Assembly (NCBI GenBank): GCA_017549485.1
Contig: JAFYUT010000096.1
Coordinates: 1 to 64,000, forward strand
Origin: Akkermansia sp.
GTDB lineage: Bacteria > Verrucomicrobiota > Verrucomicrobiia > Verrucomicrobiales > Akkermansiaceae
Length of the DNA stretch: 64,000 bases
Direction of reading: 5' to 3'
Shown here one piece after another: positions 1 to 8,531 of this stretch. A program made the position numbers and the translations under genes. How positions within the stretch are numbered: the first letter of the stretch is position 1; every line of letters begins with the position of its first letter. Under the pieces are notes generated by a model, which saw only the letters and a program-made list of their open reading frames with translations, searched no databases and was not told the DNA's origin.

Positions 1-360
1 GGGGTTGTTTTTGGTAGGCAGCTCACCTATGTAGAAATAGGTAGCCGTTATATCAAAATGCCACGGGTAAGCCCCCGGTCGCTTTGGCGTGGGGGTGGTT
101 TTAGGGTCGGGAAAGTTGCTGCGGTGGCTTTGATCTATGCTGGGTTTAATGGGGCCGGCTTTTATGGCGGCCTTGCGCATTGCCTCGCTGTCAACTTTTT
201 TGAGCGTTTCTGTAGAGGCTTTCGGTACAAGCTGTTGGCGTCTTTTCAGCTCGGCTTCTACCGCCTTGCCGGAGGAGCCTCCTCTTAACGTGGCGGCTTG
301 TACGGGGGTGAGTATGCTCAGCCCAAGCACCAAGGAGATGATGTGCAACAGAAACTTCAT
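1..360 (-). CDS. Secreted protein of unknown function, C-terminus cut by window edge
   Basis: The visible 120 codons start at the ATG complementary to 358-360 and stay open to the left edge, so the C-terminus is missing. The N-terminus is a signal peptide: Met-Lys, a hydrophobic stretch to about residue 20, then a cleavage-like VQA-A at residues 20-23. The mature part is basic and Ala/Lys rich, followed by a Pro/Thr/Lys tract around residues 85-97 and a more hydrophobic, aromatic stretch at the edge. The start lies 10 nt after the nadB stop, so it is probably the second gene of the nadB transcript. I do not recognise the family; periplasmic or outer-membrane export is the only functional inference. 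Confidence 0.75.
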   Translation of the reverse strand, partial: MKFLLHIISLVLGLSILTPVQAATLRGGSSGKAVEAELKRRQQLVPKASTETLKKVDSEAMRKAAIKAGPIKPSIDQSHRSNFPDPKTTPTPKRPGAYPWHFDITATYFYIGELPTKNNP

Positions 361-370
361 GCTCGTGTCT

Positions 371-1966
371 TTACCAGTTGTGAATGACACTGGGGCGTGC
401 CATGGGCAGTTTATCGGGGGCGTCCAGCGTGTAGTGCAGGCCTCGGGACTCTTGGCGTCGTATGGCGCAATCCACGATAAGAGACGCGGTAAGGGCAAGG
501 TTGCGCAGGTCGATAATCTCCGGCGTGACTCGGTAGCCCCAGTAGTATTCGTTAATCTCTCGGTTGATATTGCGCAGGCGGGTGGCGGCGCGTTGCAGGC
601 GGTGGTTGGTGCGTACAATGCTCACATAGTCAGTCATGGTGCGGCGCACTTCATCCCAACAGTGGTAGAGAATGGCAAGGTCGTCTCGCTCTGCTTTTTC
701 GCCATGCACCCACTCGGGTATGGGGTATTCCTCCATCTTGTGGGCCAGCGGTAAGCGGGTCAGCATGGTTGCCAAGGCTCTCTTAGAACATACCACGCAC
801 TCCAGCAAAGAGTTACTGGCCAAACGGTTGGCGCCGTGCAGCCCTGTGCAGGCACACTCACCGGCGGCAAAGAGCCCGCGCAGGCTTGTTTGCCCGTTGG
901 TATTGGTTTGAATGCCGCCACATTGGTAGTGGGCAGAGGGTACCACGGGTATCATATCCACATCTGCATCTATGCCGTAACTCTTGCAGGTTTCGTAAAT
1001 GTAGGGGAAACGCTCTGCCATGAATCCCTTGGGCTTGTGGGTCATGTCCAAATACATGCAGGGATGGCCAGTGCGCAGAATCTCGCTGTTGATGGCGCGC
1101 GCCACAATGTCTCTCGGGGCCAGACTTTTACGTTCATCGTATTTCTGCATGAACTCCTTACCGCTCGGGCCACGCAAAATGCCGCCCTCGCCACGTACGG
1201 CCTCCGAGATTAGGAATGTCAGCCCCTCTCTGTCGGAGCTCTTGGGGTTGTACAAGGTGGTGGGGTGGAACTGCACGAACTCCATGTTGGAGATATTGGC
1301 ACCCGCACGCCAAGCCATGGCCACGCCATCGCCCGTTGCGGTTTGCGGGTTGGTGGTGTACATGTACACGCGCCCCGTGCCGCCGGTAGCCAACATCACG
1401 CGGTCGCAGCGGAAAATATCTACCTCTCCCGTGGCGGGGTTCAGTACGTAGGCTCCCAGCACGCGATCCTCCGTTACGCAGCCGAGTTTGGCTGTTGTAA
1501 TGAGGTCTATGGCAATACGGTGGTCCAGAATCTCAATGTTCGGATGGCGTTTGGCACACTCCAGTAGTTTGGAGGAAATCTCTAACCCGGTGGTGTCTTT
1601 GGCGTGCAGAATGCGGCGCTTACCGTGTCCACCCTCGCGCCCCAGAGAGAACTCGCCATCTCGTTGGTCAAAGTCTACACCCCATTCCAACAGCTCGCGT
1701 ATGGCTTCGGGAGCCTCTGTTACAATAGTGCGCACGGCGGCTTCATCGCACAAGCCGGCACCGGCGTCCAGCGTATCAGCCACGTGTTCTTCAAACGTGT
1801 CATTCTTATCCATCACAGCGGCAATACCGCCTTGTGCCTTGGCTGAGCTGGAGACGAGGGGGGCGCTCTTGCACAGTACGATGACCTTACCGTGTTCTGC
1901 CGCGCGCAAGGCAAAACTAAGCCCTGCCACACCACTACCGATTACTAAGAAATCCGTCGCTATCAT
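371..1966 (-). CDS. nadB: L-aspartate oxidase
   Basis: Flavoprotein that oxidises L-aspartate to iminoaspartate, the first step of de novo NAD synthesis; NadA then condenses it to quinolinate. The N-terminal FAD-binding glycine motif GSGVAG is at residues 10-15, and the succinate dehydrogenase/fumarate reductase flavoprotein family signatures follow (the SSSAKAQGGIAA segment, the HPTT region, and the GLHGANRLASNSLLE segment that closes the active site). The length of 531 residues is normal. A frame extending up to 2026 exists, but a promoter (1992-2020) lies inside that extension, so the start at 1966 is preferred. nadA and nadC are not in this window. The truncated secreted gene at 1-360 follows after 10 nt. 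Confidence 0.95.
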   Translation of the reverse strand: MIATDFLVIGSGVAGLSFALRAAEHGKVIVLCKSAPLVSSSAKAQGGIAAVMDKNDTFEEHVADTLDAGAGLCDEAAVRTIVTEAPEAIRELLEWGVDFDQRDGEFSLGREGGHGKRRILHAKDTTGLEISSKLLECAKRHPNIEILDHRIAIDLITTAKLGCVTEDRVLGAYVLNPATGEVDIFRCDRVMLATGGTGRVYMYTTNPQTATGDGVAMAWRAGANISNMEFVQFHPTTLYNPKSSDREGLTFLISEAVRGEGGILRGPSGKEFMQKYDERKSLAPRDIVARAINSEILRTGHPCMYLDMTHKPKGFMAERFPYIYETCKSYGIDADVDMIPVVPSAHYQCGGIQTNTNGQTSLRGLFAAGECACTGLHGANRLASNSLLECVVCSKRALATMLTRLPLAHKMEEYPIPEWVHGEKAERDDLAILYHCWDEVRRTMTDYVSIVRTNHRLQRAATRLRNINREINEYYWGYRVTPEIIDLRNLALTASLIVDCAIRRQESRGLHYTLDAPDKLPMARPSVIHNW

Positions 1967-1991
1967 TTTGTTTGACTGCGTTACAGCGCCG

Positions 1992-2020
1992 ATTCTACCA
2001 TATTTTACGCTGCCCGTCAC
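1992..2020 (-). promoter_or_regulatory. Sigma-70-like promoter of nadB
   Basis: Read on the minus strand: -35 GTGACG (2015-2020), 17-nt spacer, -10 TAGAAT (1992-1997). The predicted transcript starts near 1985, giving a leader of about 19 nt before the ATG at 1966. It overlaps the upstream extension of the nadB frame and so argues for the shorter protein. Confidence 0.6.
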
Positions 2021-2063
2021 GCACAATGTCTTGATTTGTGCAATTTTTGAATCTCCCTGACAT

Positions 2064-2096
2064 AAAAAATGACCCGGTGCCGATGGGCTCCGGGTC
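2064..2096 (-). terminator. Rho-independent terminator after ilvN
   Basis: A perfect 7-bp GC-rich stem (GACCCGG/CCGGGTC, 2071-2077 with 2090-2096) and a 12-nt loop are followed on the minus strand by ATTTTTT. The plus strand also has an A/T run after the stem, so it may work in both directions. Confidence 0.8.
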
Positions 2097-2120
2097 GTAA
2101 AAAAGGGTTAATGGGCGGGA

Positions 2121-2621
2121 TTATGCGTTAGGCTTCACCACGGCAATCTTACCGGAGCGGGTGAGCATCGTTACATCATAATCCTGCATCAGGTTCAGGA
2201 ATCGGTTCAGACGGAACACTCCTCCGCAAATCTCAATGGTGAGCAGCTCACGCGTTGCATCCAAAATACGTGCGCCGAAGATGTTGCACAGCTCCAGAAT
2301 CTCTTGCTTCTTCTCGCCGAAGCGCACGCGCATCAGCACTACTTCGCGGTATACGGTAGGCTCTTGGCGGAAGTCGATAACTTCTACCACGTTTACAAGC
2401 TTGCTGAGCTGCTTGATAACTTGGTCGAGCTTCTCGCTTGCTTCGTTCACGTCAATGGTCATGCGAGAGAATCTTGCATCCTCGCACGGAGCCACATTGA
2501 GAGAATGGATGTTGTAACCGCGACCGGAGAACAACCCGGCCACGCGAGAAAGCACGCCAAACTTGTTCTCTACCAGTACAGAGATTGTGTGTGAATGTGT
2601 CGGCATGATATTGGTGTCCAT
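2121..2621 (-). CDS. ilvN: Acetolactate synthase small (regulatory) subunit
   Basis: Regulatory subunit of acetohydroxyacid synthase, which makes 2-acetolactate and 2-aceto-2-hydroxybutyrate for branched-chain amino acids. It carries valine feedback control through an ACT domain. Residues about 10-85 form the ACT domain (VENKFGVLSRVAGLFSGRGY, typical of IlvH/IlvN), followed by the C-terminal domain with GARILDATRELLTIEI. At 166 residues it matches the family length. The catalytic subunit gene ilvB/ilvI is not next to it, which is unusual because the two are normally paired. The start at 2621 is set by a promoter ending 9 nt upstream; a second Met at residue 6 is the alternative. ilvA, for the same pathway, is at 18.9 kb. 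Confidence 0.95.
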   Translation of the reverse strand: MDTNIMPTHSHTISVLVENKFGVLSRVAGLFSGRGYNIHSLNVAPCEDARFSRMTIDVNEASEKLDQVIKQLSKLVNVVEVIDFRQEPTVYREVVLMRVRFGEKKQEILELCNIFGARILDATRELLTIEICGGVFRLNRFLNLMQDYDVTMLTRSGKIAVVKPNA

Positions 2622-2630
2622 TGCGCGTCA

Positions 2631-2659
2631 AGTCTACATACATTATCTTCCAACGTCAA
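2631..2659 (-). promoter_or_regulatory. Promoter of ilvN, near-leaderless
   Basis: Minus strand: -35 TTGACG (2654-2659), 17-nt spacer, -10 TAGACT (2631-2636). Only 9 nt separate the -10 from the ATG at 2621, so the leader is predicted to be about 3 nt. No Shine-Dalgarno is present. Confidence 0.6.
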
Positions 2660-3064
2660 GCTTAAACTTCGCTTTTCTCTTTGAATGTCACAGCTAAGTG
2701 CCTCCTACCTCTTACTTTTTCGTCATTTGGGCCGAACTGTTGAGTTTTGTTGTTTATATCCTGTTGGCCACATTAGCTATGTATATGGGGCAAAGTGGAC
2801 GAAAATTTTGAGTAACCCGCTCCACGTGTAGCTCTTGACCATGCTCATCCCGTTGCCTTGAAATTAGTTTTATCACCATTGTGGGGGCGAGTCAATCCGA
2901 CAAGACAACTCCGGCTCGGCATTTATACCAGGATGATGATTATGTGTGCATGGAGGATATACTCGAGCTCCAATGTTCTTCCTGTATCTCTTTCAAACGT
3001 ATGTAGATTGTTTCATTGAGGTTTGTCCTACGGAATCTGCCGCGTTGTTTTGGATCTGAGGGGT
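2660..3064. other. Long intergenic stretch without a recognisable gene
   Basis: About 400 bp between the divergent ilvN and rubrerythrin promoters. It is AT-richer than the surroundings and has no open frame of useful length on either strand. The longest Met-initiated piece I saw on the minus strand is 23 codons (2777-2848, reading MSMVKSYTWSGLLKIF at its start), which could be a remnant of a lost gene. I saw no tRNA fold and no strong hairpin with a T-tract. A small RNA or a decayed gene are both possible; nothing here decides between them. Confidence 0.5.
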
Positions 3065-3105
3065 AGCAGGCATGCAAAAAATACGTCACGCATCAAAAGC
3101 CTGCT
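3065..3105. repeat. Inverted repeat upstream of rubrerythrin promoter
   Basis: AGCAGGC (3065-3071) and its exact complement GCCTGCT (3099-3105) are 27 nt apart, and the right arm abuts the proposed -35 box at 3105. It could be an operator, for example for a peroxide or redox regulator, but no regulator is encoded nearby and the arms are short. Confidence 0.3.
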
Positions 3106-3132
3106 TGCAAAGTGGGAAAAATGTGGTAAATT
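3105..3132 (+). promoter_or_regulatory. Possible promoter of the rubrerythrin operon
   Basis: -35 TTGCAA (3105-3110), 16-nt spacer, -10 TAAATT (3127-3132). Each box matches consensus at 4 of 6. The predicted leader is about 46 nt, longer than for most genes in this window. Confidence 0.4.
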
Positions 3133-3185
3133 AAGGAAAGCCGCAGAGTGAAAGCGGGAAAATCTACTAACACGACAACACGATT

Positions 3186-3728
3186 ATGAAGGACCTTAAA
3201 GGCACCAAGACGGAGCAGAACTTGGCCACCGCATACTCCGGTGAGGCTCAAGCTTATACCAAGTATCAGTACTATGCATCCAAGGCTAAGAAGGATGGCT
3301 ATGTGCAGATCAGCAAGCTTTTTGAAGAGACCGCTCACAACGAGAGCGAGCACGCCAAGATTTGGTTCAAGTTGCTGCACGGTGGCAAGATTCCCGCTAC
3401 CACGGAGAATTTGTCAGACTGCATTGCCGGTGAGAACTACGAGTGGACAGACATGTACAAGACCTTTGCCGAGGAGGCTCGTGCCGAGGGCTTTGACAAG
3501 ATTGCCGAGCTGTTCGAAGGTGTTGCCAAGATTGAGAAGGAGCACGAGGAACGCTTCCGCAAGTTGTTGTCCAACATTGAGGAGGGTGTTGTATTCTCCC
3601 GCGATGGTGAGCAGATATGGCAGTGCGGCAACTGCGGTCATATTTGCGTAGGTAAGAAGGCCCCCGAGGTGTGCCCCGTGTGCGATCATCCGCAGGCCCA
3701 CTTTGCTATTTTGGCCCAGAACTACTGA
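3186..3728 (+). CDS. rbr: Rubrerythrin
   Basis: Non-haem di-iron peroxidase that reduces hydrogen peroxide in the cytoplasm of anaerobes and microaerophiles. Residues about 8-140 form the ferritin-like four-helix domain with the ExxH iron-ligand motifs ([12 protein letters not shown] and [10 protein letters not shown]). The C-terminus is a rubredoxin-like domain with the Fe(SCys)4 site C147-x2-C150 and C163-x2-C166. The 180-residue length is standard. A small membrane protein gene follows after 12 nt and is probably co-transcribed. The presence of rubrerythrin fits an anaerobic, oxygen-exposed niche such as the gut mucus layer. Confidence 0.96.
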   Translation: MKDLKGTKTEQNLATAYSGEAQAYTKYQYYASKAKKDGYVQISKLFEETAHNESEHAKIWFKLLHGGKIPATTENLSDCIAGENYEWTDMYKTFAEEARAEGFDKIAELFEGVAKIEKEHEERFRKLLSNIEEGVVFSRDGEQIWQCGNCGHICVGKKAPEVCPVCDHPQAHFAILAQNY

Positions 3729-3740
3729 TAAGTTTTGCGT

Positions 3741-4004
3741 ATGTTGCAGGCCAATAAATGGGGAATCATTGCACTGCTGGCAGGCTTGTTTGCCGTGGGT
3801 GCCGCTTATTTTAAGCTGCACGCTGCCGGCAATGCAGATTTAGCCGACAAGGTAGGAGCAACCGGCGTGTGCGCCGTGCTTTTCATTGTGGGGCTTGCTA
3901 CGTATCTTGCCGCCCGTAAAGGCATGGCTGCAGCTGATGATGCCGCCGACAACGATGTTGCCGATGATGCCGATTGCGGGGATGACGGCGGCGATGGTGA
4001 ATAA
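3741..4004 (+). CDS. Small two-helix membrane protein with acidic tail
   Basis: An 87-residue protein with two predicted transmembrane helices (about residues 7-24 and 39-58) and a strongly acidic, Asp/Ala-rich C-terminal tail from about residue 63 (repeats of AADD, DVADDAD and GDDGG). The start is the ATG at 3741; a TTG six bases upstream is less likely. It follows rubrerythrin after 12 nt and precedes a terminator, so it belongs to that operon. I do not recognise the family. The low-complexity tail could bind metal ions, but that is speculation. Confidence 0.7.
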   Translation: MLQANKWGIIALLAGLFAVGAAYFKLHAAGNADLADKVGATGVCAVLFIVGLATYLAARKGMAAADDAADNDVADDADCGDDGGDGE

Positions 4005-4034
4005 TATTGCTCGCTGCGTTATATTCAAATAAAA

Positions 4035-4066
4035 AAGAGCCTCGGTGCGTTAGCTTCGGGGCTCTT
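4035..4066 (+). terminator. Probable terminator after rubrerythrin operon
   Basis: Hairpin AAGAGCC...GGCTCTT with additional inner pairing (CG/CG). It is followed by a short mixed CTTGTA run rather than a clean T-tract, so it is weaker than the other terminators here. Confidence 0.55.
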
Positions 4067-4120
4067 CTTGTATCAAGTTCTCTCGTGTACGGGGGAAATA
4101 GGCTAGTTCTCGTATGTTAC

Positions 4121-4158
4121 AAAAAACAGGGCCGAAGCAGCAACGCCTCAGCCCTGTT
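4121..4158 (-). terminator. Terminator of the kdsA-lpt operon
   Basis: On the minus strand AACAGGGC (4151-4158) pairs with GCCCTGTT (4125-4132) and is followed by a run of T (complement of 4121-4126). It lies 20 nt after the lptB stop and closes the operon. Confidence 0.85.
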
Positions 4159-4177
4159 GATGAAAAATGGAGTGAGC

Positions 4178-4918
4178 TTACATTTTGAAGTCCTCGCCCA
4201 GATAAATCTTGCGGGTCTTGGGGTCGTTGGCAATTTCCTCTGCATTGCCTTCTTTAATCACCTTGCCCTCAAAGAGAATGTAGGCGCGGTCCACAATGCC
4301 GAGGGTTTCACGCACGTTGTGGTCGGTAATGAGAATGGAGAGCCCATCTGTCTCTCGCAGAGAGGCCACGATGTTCTGAATATCTTGCACGGCGATGGGG
4401 TCTACACCGGCAAAGGGCTCATCAAGCATGAGTAACTTGGGGTTGCTGGCCAGAGCACGAGCAATGGTCAAGCGGCGTTTTTCACCGCCGGAGAGTTGAA
4501 TGGCGTGGCTCTTTTGGAGCTTGGTGATGTGGAATCGCTCCAGCAGCTCCATCATCTTGTCTTTCTTTTCCTTGCGGGAGAGGTCGGCTCGGGTCTCCAG
4601 AATAGCCATGAGATTTTCTTCTACCGTCAGCTTGCGGAAGATGGATTCTTCCTGCGGCAGATAGCCCATACCCAAGCGGGCACGGATATGCATGGGAAGC
4701 CCGGAGACGTCTTTCCCGGTGAACATGACGCTGCCGGTATCAGGACGTACCAAACCGGCTACCATGTAGAACGATGTTGTTTTGCCGGCACCGTTGGGAC
4801 CGAGCAGGCCTACGATTTCGCCGGCGCCGATTTCCAAGCATACGTTGTCAACAACCTTGCGTTCGCCGTAGGTTTTGCAAAGGCCTTGAGCTTTGAGAAG
4901 AAGTCCGCTGTTTTCCAT
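4178..4918 (-). CDS. lptB: LPS export ABC transporter ATP-binding protein LptB
   Basis: Cytoplasmic ATPase of the LptB2FGC complex, which extracts LPS from the inner membrane and pushes it along the periplasmic bridge. Walker A GPNGAGKTT is at residues 40-48. The ABC signature LSGGEKRR, the Walker B LLMLDEPFAGVDP and the H-loop ITDHNVRE follow in order. At 246 residues it has the usual length, and the LptB-type C-terminus is present. The start lies 2 nt after the stop of the LptA-like gene, so translation is likely coupled. The permeases LptF and LptG are not in the window. Confidence 0.95.
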   Translation of the reverse strand: MENSGLLLKAQGLCKTYGERKVVDNVCLEIGAGEIVGLLGPNGAGKTTSFYMVAGLVRPDTGSVMFTGKDVSGLPMHIRARLGMGYLPQEESIFRKLTVEENLMAILETRADLSRKEKKDKMMELLERFHITKLQKSHAIQLSGGEKRRLTIARALASNPKLLMLDEPFAGVDPIAVQDIQNIVASLRETDGLSILITDHNVRETLGIVDRAYILFEGKVIKEGNAEEIANDPKTRKIYLGEDFKM

Positions 4919-4920
4919 AA

Positions 4921-7218
4921 TTATTTTTTAGATTTCTGCTGTTTTTCGATTTGATTGCGGAGGTTGGAGGCAGATGTGCTCTGCTTGGCGCCGGTGACGC
5001 GTACGTTGTTCTTTTTATCAAGGATAATGGCCGCACCGGCACCGGATGCGGTGTGGGTGTTGTCTTTATCCTGCAAGATGACCTTGCTGCCGCTGAGGCA
5101 TTTTTCTCCGGTTTTACCGTTGATGCTGAGTTTGTCGCCGTATGCAGTGAGCATGCGACCGGTTGCGTCCTTACCGGTGACTGCAATATCTCCCTCTGCC
5201 GTGGCTAATTCAATGCCGGCAATGGGGGAATTGTCGCCAGCCGTTTGGCTCATGACAACATGAATCTTGCCGGAGCATCGCATCGAGGCTTGCTTGCTCT
5301 GCACAGTGCCGCCTTGCTCGGTATCGGCCTGTTGCAGCCCATTGTAATTGTATACCAAATGCGGGAACTGTGGCAAAAGGGGGCGGGCCTTGTCTTCCGG
5401 ACCTTGGCTCAGGGTGATATAAAGGGGGCCATTGGCAGTGAGTCTGCCTTGGGGGGCCTCTACGCGGGCTCCGGCACCCAGTTCTAAGCGCCCGGTTGTA
5501 CGTACCAGCGTCAGGGCATCGGTGCAGTGTACGGTGGCCGGGCCGTCGTTTGTGGGTAATGTGGCCGTAAGCTTTTCGCCATGCATGCTCAAGTTACCCT
5601 CGGGGTCGAGCACCAGCGCGGTGTCACCTTGCTCGGATTCAGCTGTAAGGTTGAACTCTGCGTAGGTGACCTGCGTTTTGCCTGCGGAGGAAGAGGTGAG
5701 TGCTGCGGAGCCGTTTGCGAGGTCTATGTTTGCCTCGTCGGCAGTAATGGAGAGCTCTTGTTTTTCTGCACCTTGTACATAGCGCAGGCTTATGCCACCG
5801 GTGGCTTTGATGGATTCTACCTCGGAGTATGCGGCGATGGCCGTGTTAATCATGCCCATTTCCGAGCGCTCGGGGGGAGTGTACCCCGGCTTTTCTGCCA
5901 ATTTGATTTCTACGGCTCCGCCGACGTTGAAATCACAAAGTTCATCTTTGATGTTGATACCACTCGGTATGCTGACTATACCGTTTGCAGCGTTGAAGTG
6001 AATTTTGCCGGATGTTGAGAATGAGCCGGGCAGGGCGGGGGCATCTTTATCTTCGGCCGGGCGGGTATATTGCCCGCCGATGGTATCACCTTGCAAGGTA
6101 ATATCGCCATTGCCGGCAAGTTGAATGGAACCGTTGGTTGAAAGGGTGTTTTCTCCGTATTGCAAGGTGGTGTTTTCACCACTGATAGAGCATTCTCCCG
6201 TGGTGCCATTGTATACCAAATTTTCACCCGTAACGGCAGCGGACGGAGTGGTAGCATTTGCCACACGTGTGGCTCTTACATTGCCTTGCGCAGTGACTCC
6301 GTTTACCCCAACAATGCGTACACTGCCGAACTGCGGCATAATGCTTTCTTCTTCATCATGCTCACGTGGCTCTTGTTTGAGAGTTACGCATATTTCTTTC
6401 GTGCAGGCAATGCTGCCTTCAGCCATTTCAAGCTGAGATTCGCCCGTCAGCAGCAATTTGCCGTCTGCTGCGCGGTAATAGGCAGTTCCCCCGCTGTTTG
6501 TGAGTTTGTTTAGGTTACCGCGGTCGTCTTTCCATTGCAAATCCATGGCACCGGCTGTTATGTAAATATCGCCGTTGTCATCAATCAAGGCTTGTGCCGG
6601 GGCATCATTTGCCCCTTGCAATATCATGTGGGTATCACCCTGTACAATGGAGATGGATGCATCGCTCCCGCTGTTGCCGATGAGCAGAGCTTTGTGCAGT
6701 ACGGTATTCACCATGGCGGTGTGTACCGCAATTTCTATCGCCCCTCCGCCGAATGGTGCTTCGGGAGGGCTGATTTCGTCTTCCTCCGTTGCGCGAGGAG
6801 ACTCAACAGTGCCGGGAGTTACGGCTTCCTTTGCCTCTTCTTCGCCTTTAGCAAGAGTCTCTTCCGGTAATTGAATATAAAGCCTGTCTGTACAACGCAA
6901 GCGTACTCGCGGGTCATTGACTCTGACGTTGTGGATGTATACCATGCGTGCATGGAGTACATCGAACAGCATGCCGCTGTCCGATACAGCCACAGTCTCA
7001 CCGGGTTCACCCTCGGGCATAGAGGTATCAGCCTCCGTCGGCGGAGTTGGTAATTCATCTATGAGCCGTTGCAGTACAGCATCGCTACCTCTGCGGTTTT
7101 CGGCAAAAAAACGGAGAGTGGCTTCTCGCTCTTGTACAGCGGCATCAAGCCAGTTTTCTTGAGCGCCGGCATAGCTGCAGCATGCAAGAATAGCCGTGAC
7201 CGATAGAGAAAGTTTCAT
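4921..7218 (-). CDS. Large LptA/OstA-like periplasmic LPS-bridge protein
   Basis: A 765-residue exported protein (signal peptide MKLSLSVTAILACCSYAGA, cut near residue 19). Most of it consists of repeated short beta segments of the OstA type (patterns such as ADEANIDLANGSAALTSS, DPEGNLSMHGEKLTA and DKKNNVRVTGAK), which suggests a stacked beta-jellyroll. Canonical LptA is about 185 residues, so this is roughly four times longer. An acidic, Glu/Pro-rich insert sits around residues 110-150. The position directly between an LptC-like gene and lptB supports a role in carrying LPS across the periplasm. No LptD-type barrel domain is visible. The exact role, LptA or a combined scaffold, is inference. 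Confidence 0.75.
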   Translation of the reverse strand: MKLSLSVTAILACCSYAGAQENWLDAAVQEREATLRFFAENRRGSDAVLQRLIDELPTPPTEADTSMPEGEPGETVAVSDSGMLFDVLHARMVYIHNVRVNDPRVRLRCTDRLYIQLPEETLAKGEEEAKEAVTPGTVESPRATEEDEISPPEAPFGGGAIEIAVHTAMVNTVLHKALLIGNSGSDASISIVQGDTHMILQGANDAPAQALIDDNGDIYITAGAMDLQWKDDRGNLNKLTNSGGTAYYRAADGKLLLTGESQLEMAEGSIACTKEICVTLKQEPREHDEEESIMPQFGSVRIVGVNGVTAQGNVRATRVANATTPSAAVTGENLVYNGTTGECSISGENTTLQYGENTLSTNGSIQLAGNGDITLQGDTIGGQYTRPAEDKDAPALPGSFSTSGKIHFNAANGIVSIPSGINIKDELCDFNVGGAVEIKLAEKPGYTPPERSEMGMINTAIAAYSEVESIKATGGISLRYVQGAEKQELSITADEANIDLANGSAALTSSSAGKTQVTYAEFNLTAESEQGDTALVLDPEGNLSMHGEKLTATLPTNDGPATVHCTDALTLVRTTGRLELGAGARVEAPQGRLTANGPLYITLSQGPEDKARPLLPQFPHLVYNYNGLQQADTEQGGTVQSKQASMRCSGKIHVVMSQTAGDNSPIAGIELATAEGDIAVTGKDATGRMLTAYGDKLSINGKTGEKCLSGSKVILQDKDNTHTASGAGAAIILDKKNNVRVTGAKQSTSASNLRNQIEKQQKSKK

Positions 7219-7220
7219 TA

Positions 7221-7682
7221 TTATTTTTCTTTCTTAGAGGTGCGAATGGTCGTGCGCACGGGCCCTTTAATGTAACCCATTCTGCCGGCCGTGCTGAAAA
7301 TAACGCCTGAGCCCGATGCGGAAAAATTGGGGTGCTTTACGGCAGCCCCGCTTTGTGCGACAACGGCCTTCTTCTTGAAGTCATATCCGGCTTCTTTGCA
7401 ATCTACGGTGGTAATCTCACCGTTTTTTGCATAAAGTGCCGCATGAATAGCTGTTAAGACAATTTCTCTGCGAGAAATGACCTTCAACTCGTCAGCCTGC
7501 AACAGGGCCACCACGCGGTGGTTTTCATAGCGGGGAAGCGAAAGCCCCTTGACAACGCTGCCCGGGGGCAATAATTGCAACCCGGGAAACTCATCCTCGG
7601 CGCGGTTGACGTTGGTGGACTGCGCCCCGAGCGAAGCGCTCAGGGCACAGAAAAGAGCAATGCTGACGAGTTTGCTTTTCAT
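7221..7682 (-). CDS. LptC-like exported protein
   Basis: A 153-residue protein with a signal peptide (Met-Lys-Ser-Lys, hydrophobic to about residue 19, ending LGAQ). The mature part contains beta-strand-rich sequence with a basic end (GYIKGPVRTTIRTSKKEK). The length and the slot between kdsA and the LptA-like gene suggest the LptC position of the pathway, but the sequence match to LptC is weak by eye and the N-terminus looks cleavable rather than a membrane anchor. It may instead be another small OstA-type protein. It is 2 nt from the next gene and shares its transcript. Confidence 0.6.
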   Translation of the reverse strand: MKSKLVSIALFCALSASLGAQSTNVNRAEDEFPGLQLLPPGSVVKGLSLPRYENHRVVALLQADELKVISRREIVLTAIHAALYAKNGEITTVDCKEAGYDFKKKAVVAQSGAAVKHPNFSASGSGVIFSTAGRMGYIKGPVRTTIRTSKKEK

Positions 7683-7685
7683 GTT

Positions 7686-8504
7686 TTACGACATTTGGTC
7701 GTAGGCGTTGCGAACAAGCTGCATATTGGTGATGATGCGCTCCAAATCAGACAATTTTACCTGGTTGGGGCCATCACTCATGGCGTTGTCGGGGTCGCTG
7801 TGTACCTCCATGAACACGCCGTCAATGCCGGTTGCCATAGCAGCATTGGCCAGTACGGGGGCAAGGTCTCGGTCGCCACCGGTTGCACCACCCAGACCAC
7901 CGGGACGCTGCACGGAGTGAGTGGCATCAAATACTACGGGGCAGCCGAACTGGCGCATCCAGTACATGCCGCGCATGTCTACCACCAAATTATTGTAGCC
8001 GAATGTGGTGCCGCGCTCACAGAGCATGTATTTATCGCAGCCGAAAGCCTGCATCTTTTCACAGATGTTCTTGCAGTCCCAAGGGGCCAAGAACTGGCCT
8101 TTCTTGATGTTGACGGGGCGGCCGGTCTTGGCGCATGCCTCAAGCAGGTCGCTCTGGCGGCAAAGGAAAGCGGGAATTTGCAGCAAGTCAATGTACTGAG
8201 CAGCGTATTCGGCCTGCTCCTCAGTGTGTACATCTGTTACTACGGGAATTTGCAGTTCTTTACCGATTTCGGAGAGGATGCGGCAGCCCTCTTGAATACC
8301 CAGCCCGCGGAAGCTCTTAACGCTGGTGCGGTTCGCTTTGTCGTAAGAAGCTTTGAAGATGAAAGGAACACCCAGCTTTGTGCAGATTTCTTTAATGCTG
8401 CGAGCCATCTGCCAAGCAAATTCTTCATTCTCTAAAGAGCAGGGCCCGAGCAGGTAAAACGGAGCCTTGCCGCCGATTTCTACATTCTGAATATGGAAGG
8501 ACAT
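7686..8504 (-). CDS. kdsA: 3-deoxy-8-phosphooctulonate synthase (metal-dependent class)
   Basis: Condenses arabinose 5-phosphate with phosphoenolpyruvate to Kdo 8-phosphate, the committed step of the LPS inner-core sugar. The 272-residue protein has the GPC motif with Cys22 where the metal-independent E. coli enzyme has Asn. The other metal ligands (His in DATHSVQ, Glu in FMEVH, Asp in AMSDG) are also present, so it belongs to the metal-dependent class. KASYDKANR and RGTTFGYNNLVVD are the substrate motifs. A 12-residue upstream extension is open, but its start lies in the promoter, so 8504 is used. It heads the LPS operon. Confidence 0.95.
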   Translation of the reverse strand: MSFHIQNVEIGGKAPFYLLGPCSLENEEFAWQMARSIKEICTKLGVPFIFKASYDKANRTSVKSFRGLGIQEGCRILSEIGKELQIPVVTDVHTEEQAEYAAQYIDLLQIPAFLCRQSDLLEACAKTGRPVNIKKGQFLAPWDCKNICEKMQAFGCDKYMLCERGTTFGYNNLVVDMRGMYWMRQFGCPVVFDATHSVQRPGGLGGATGGDRDLAPVLANAAMATGIDGVFMEVHSDPDNAMSDGPNQVKLSDLERIITNMQLVRNAYDQMS

Positions 8505-8531
8505 AATATGCACGTATGCTGTTGCTCTTAT

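Noticed and set aside
7575-8435. A 286-codon plus-strand frame opposite kdsA
   Set aside because: kdsA is unambiguous with all catalytic motifs, and the antisense frame shows no domain or start signal.
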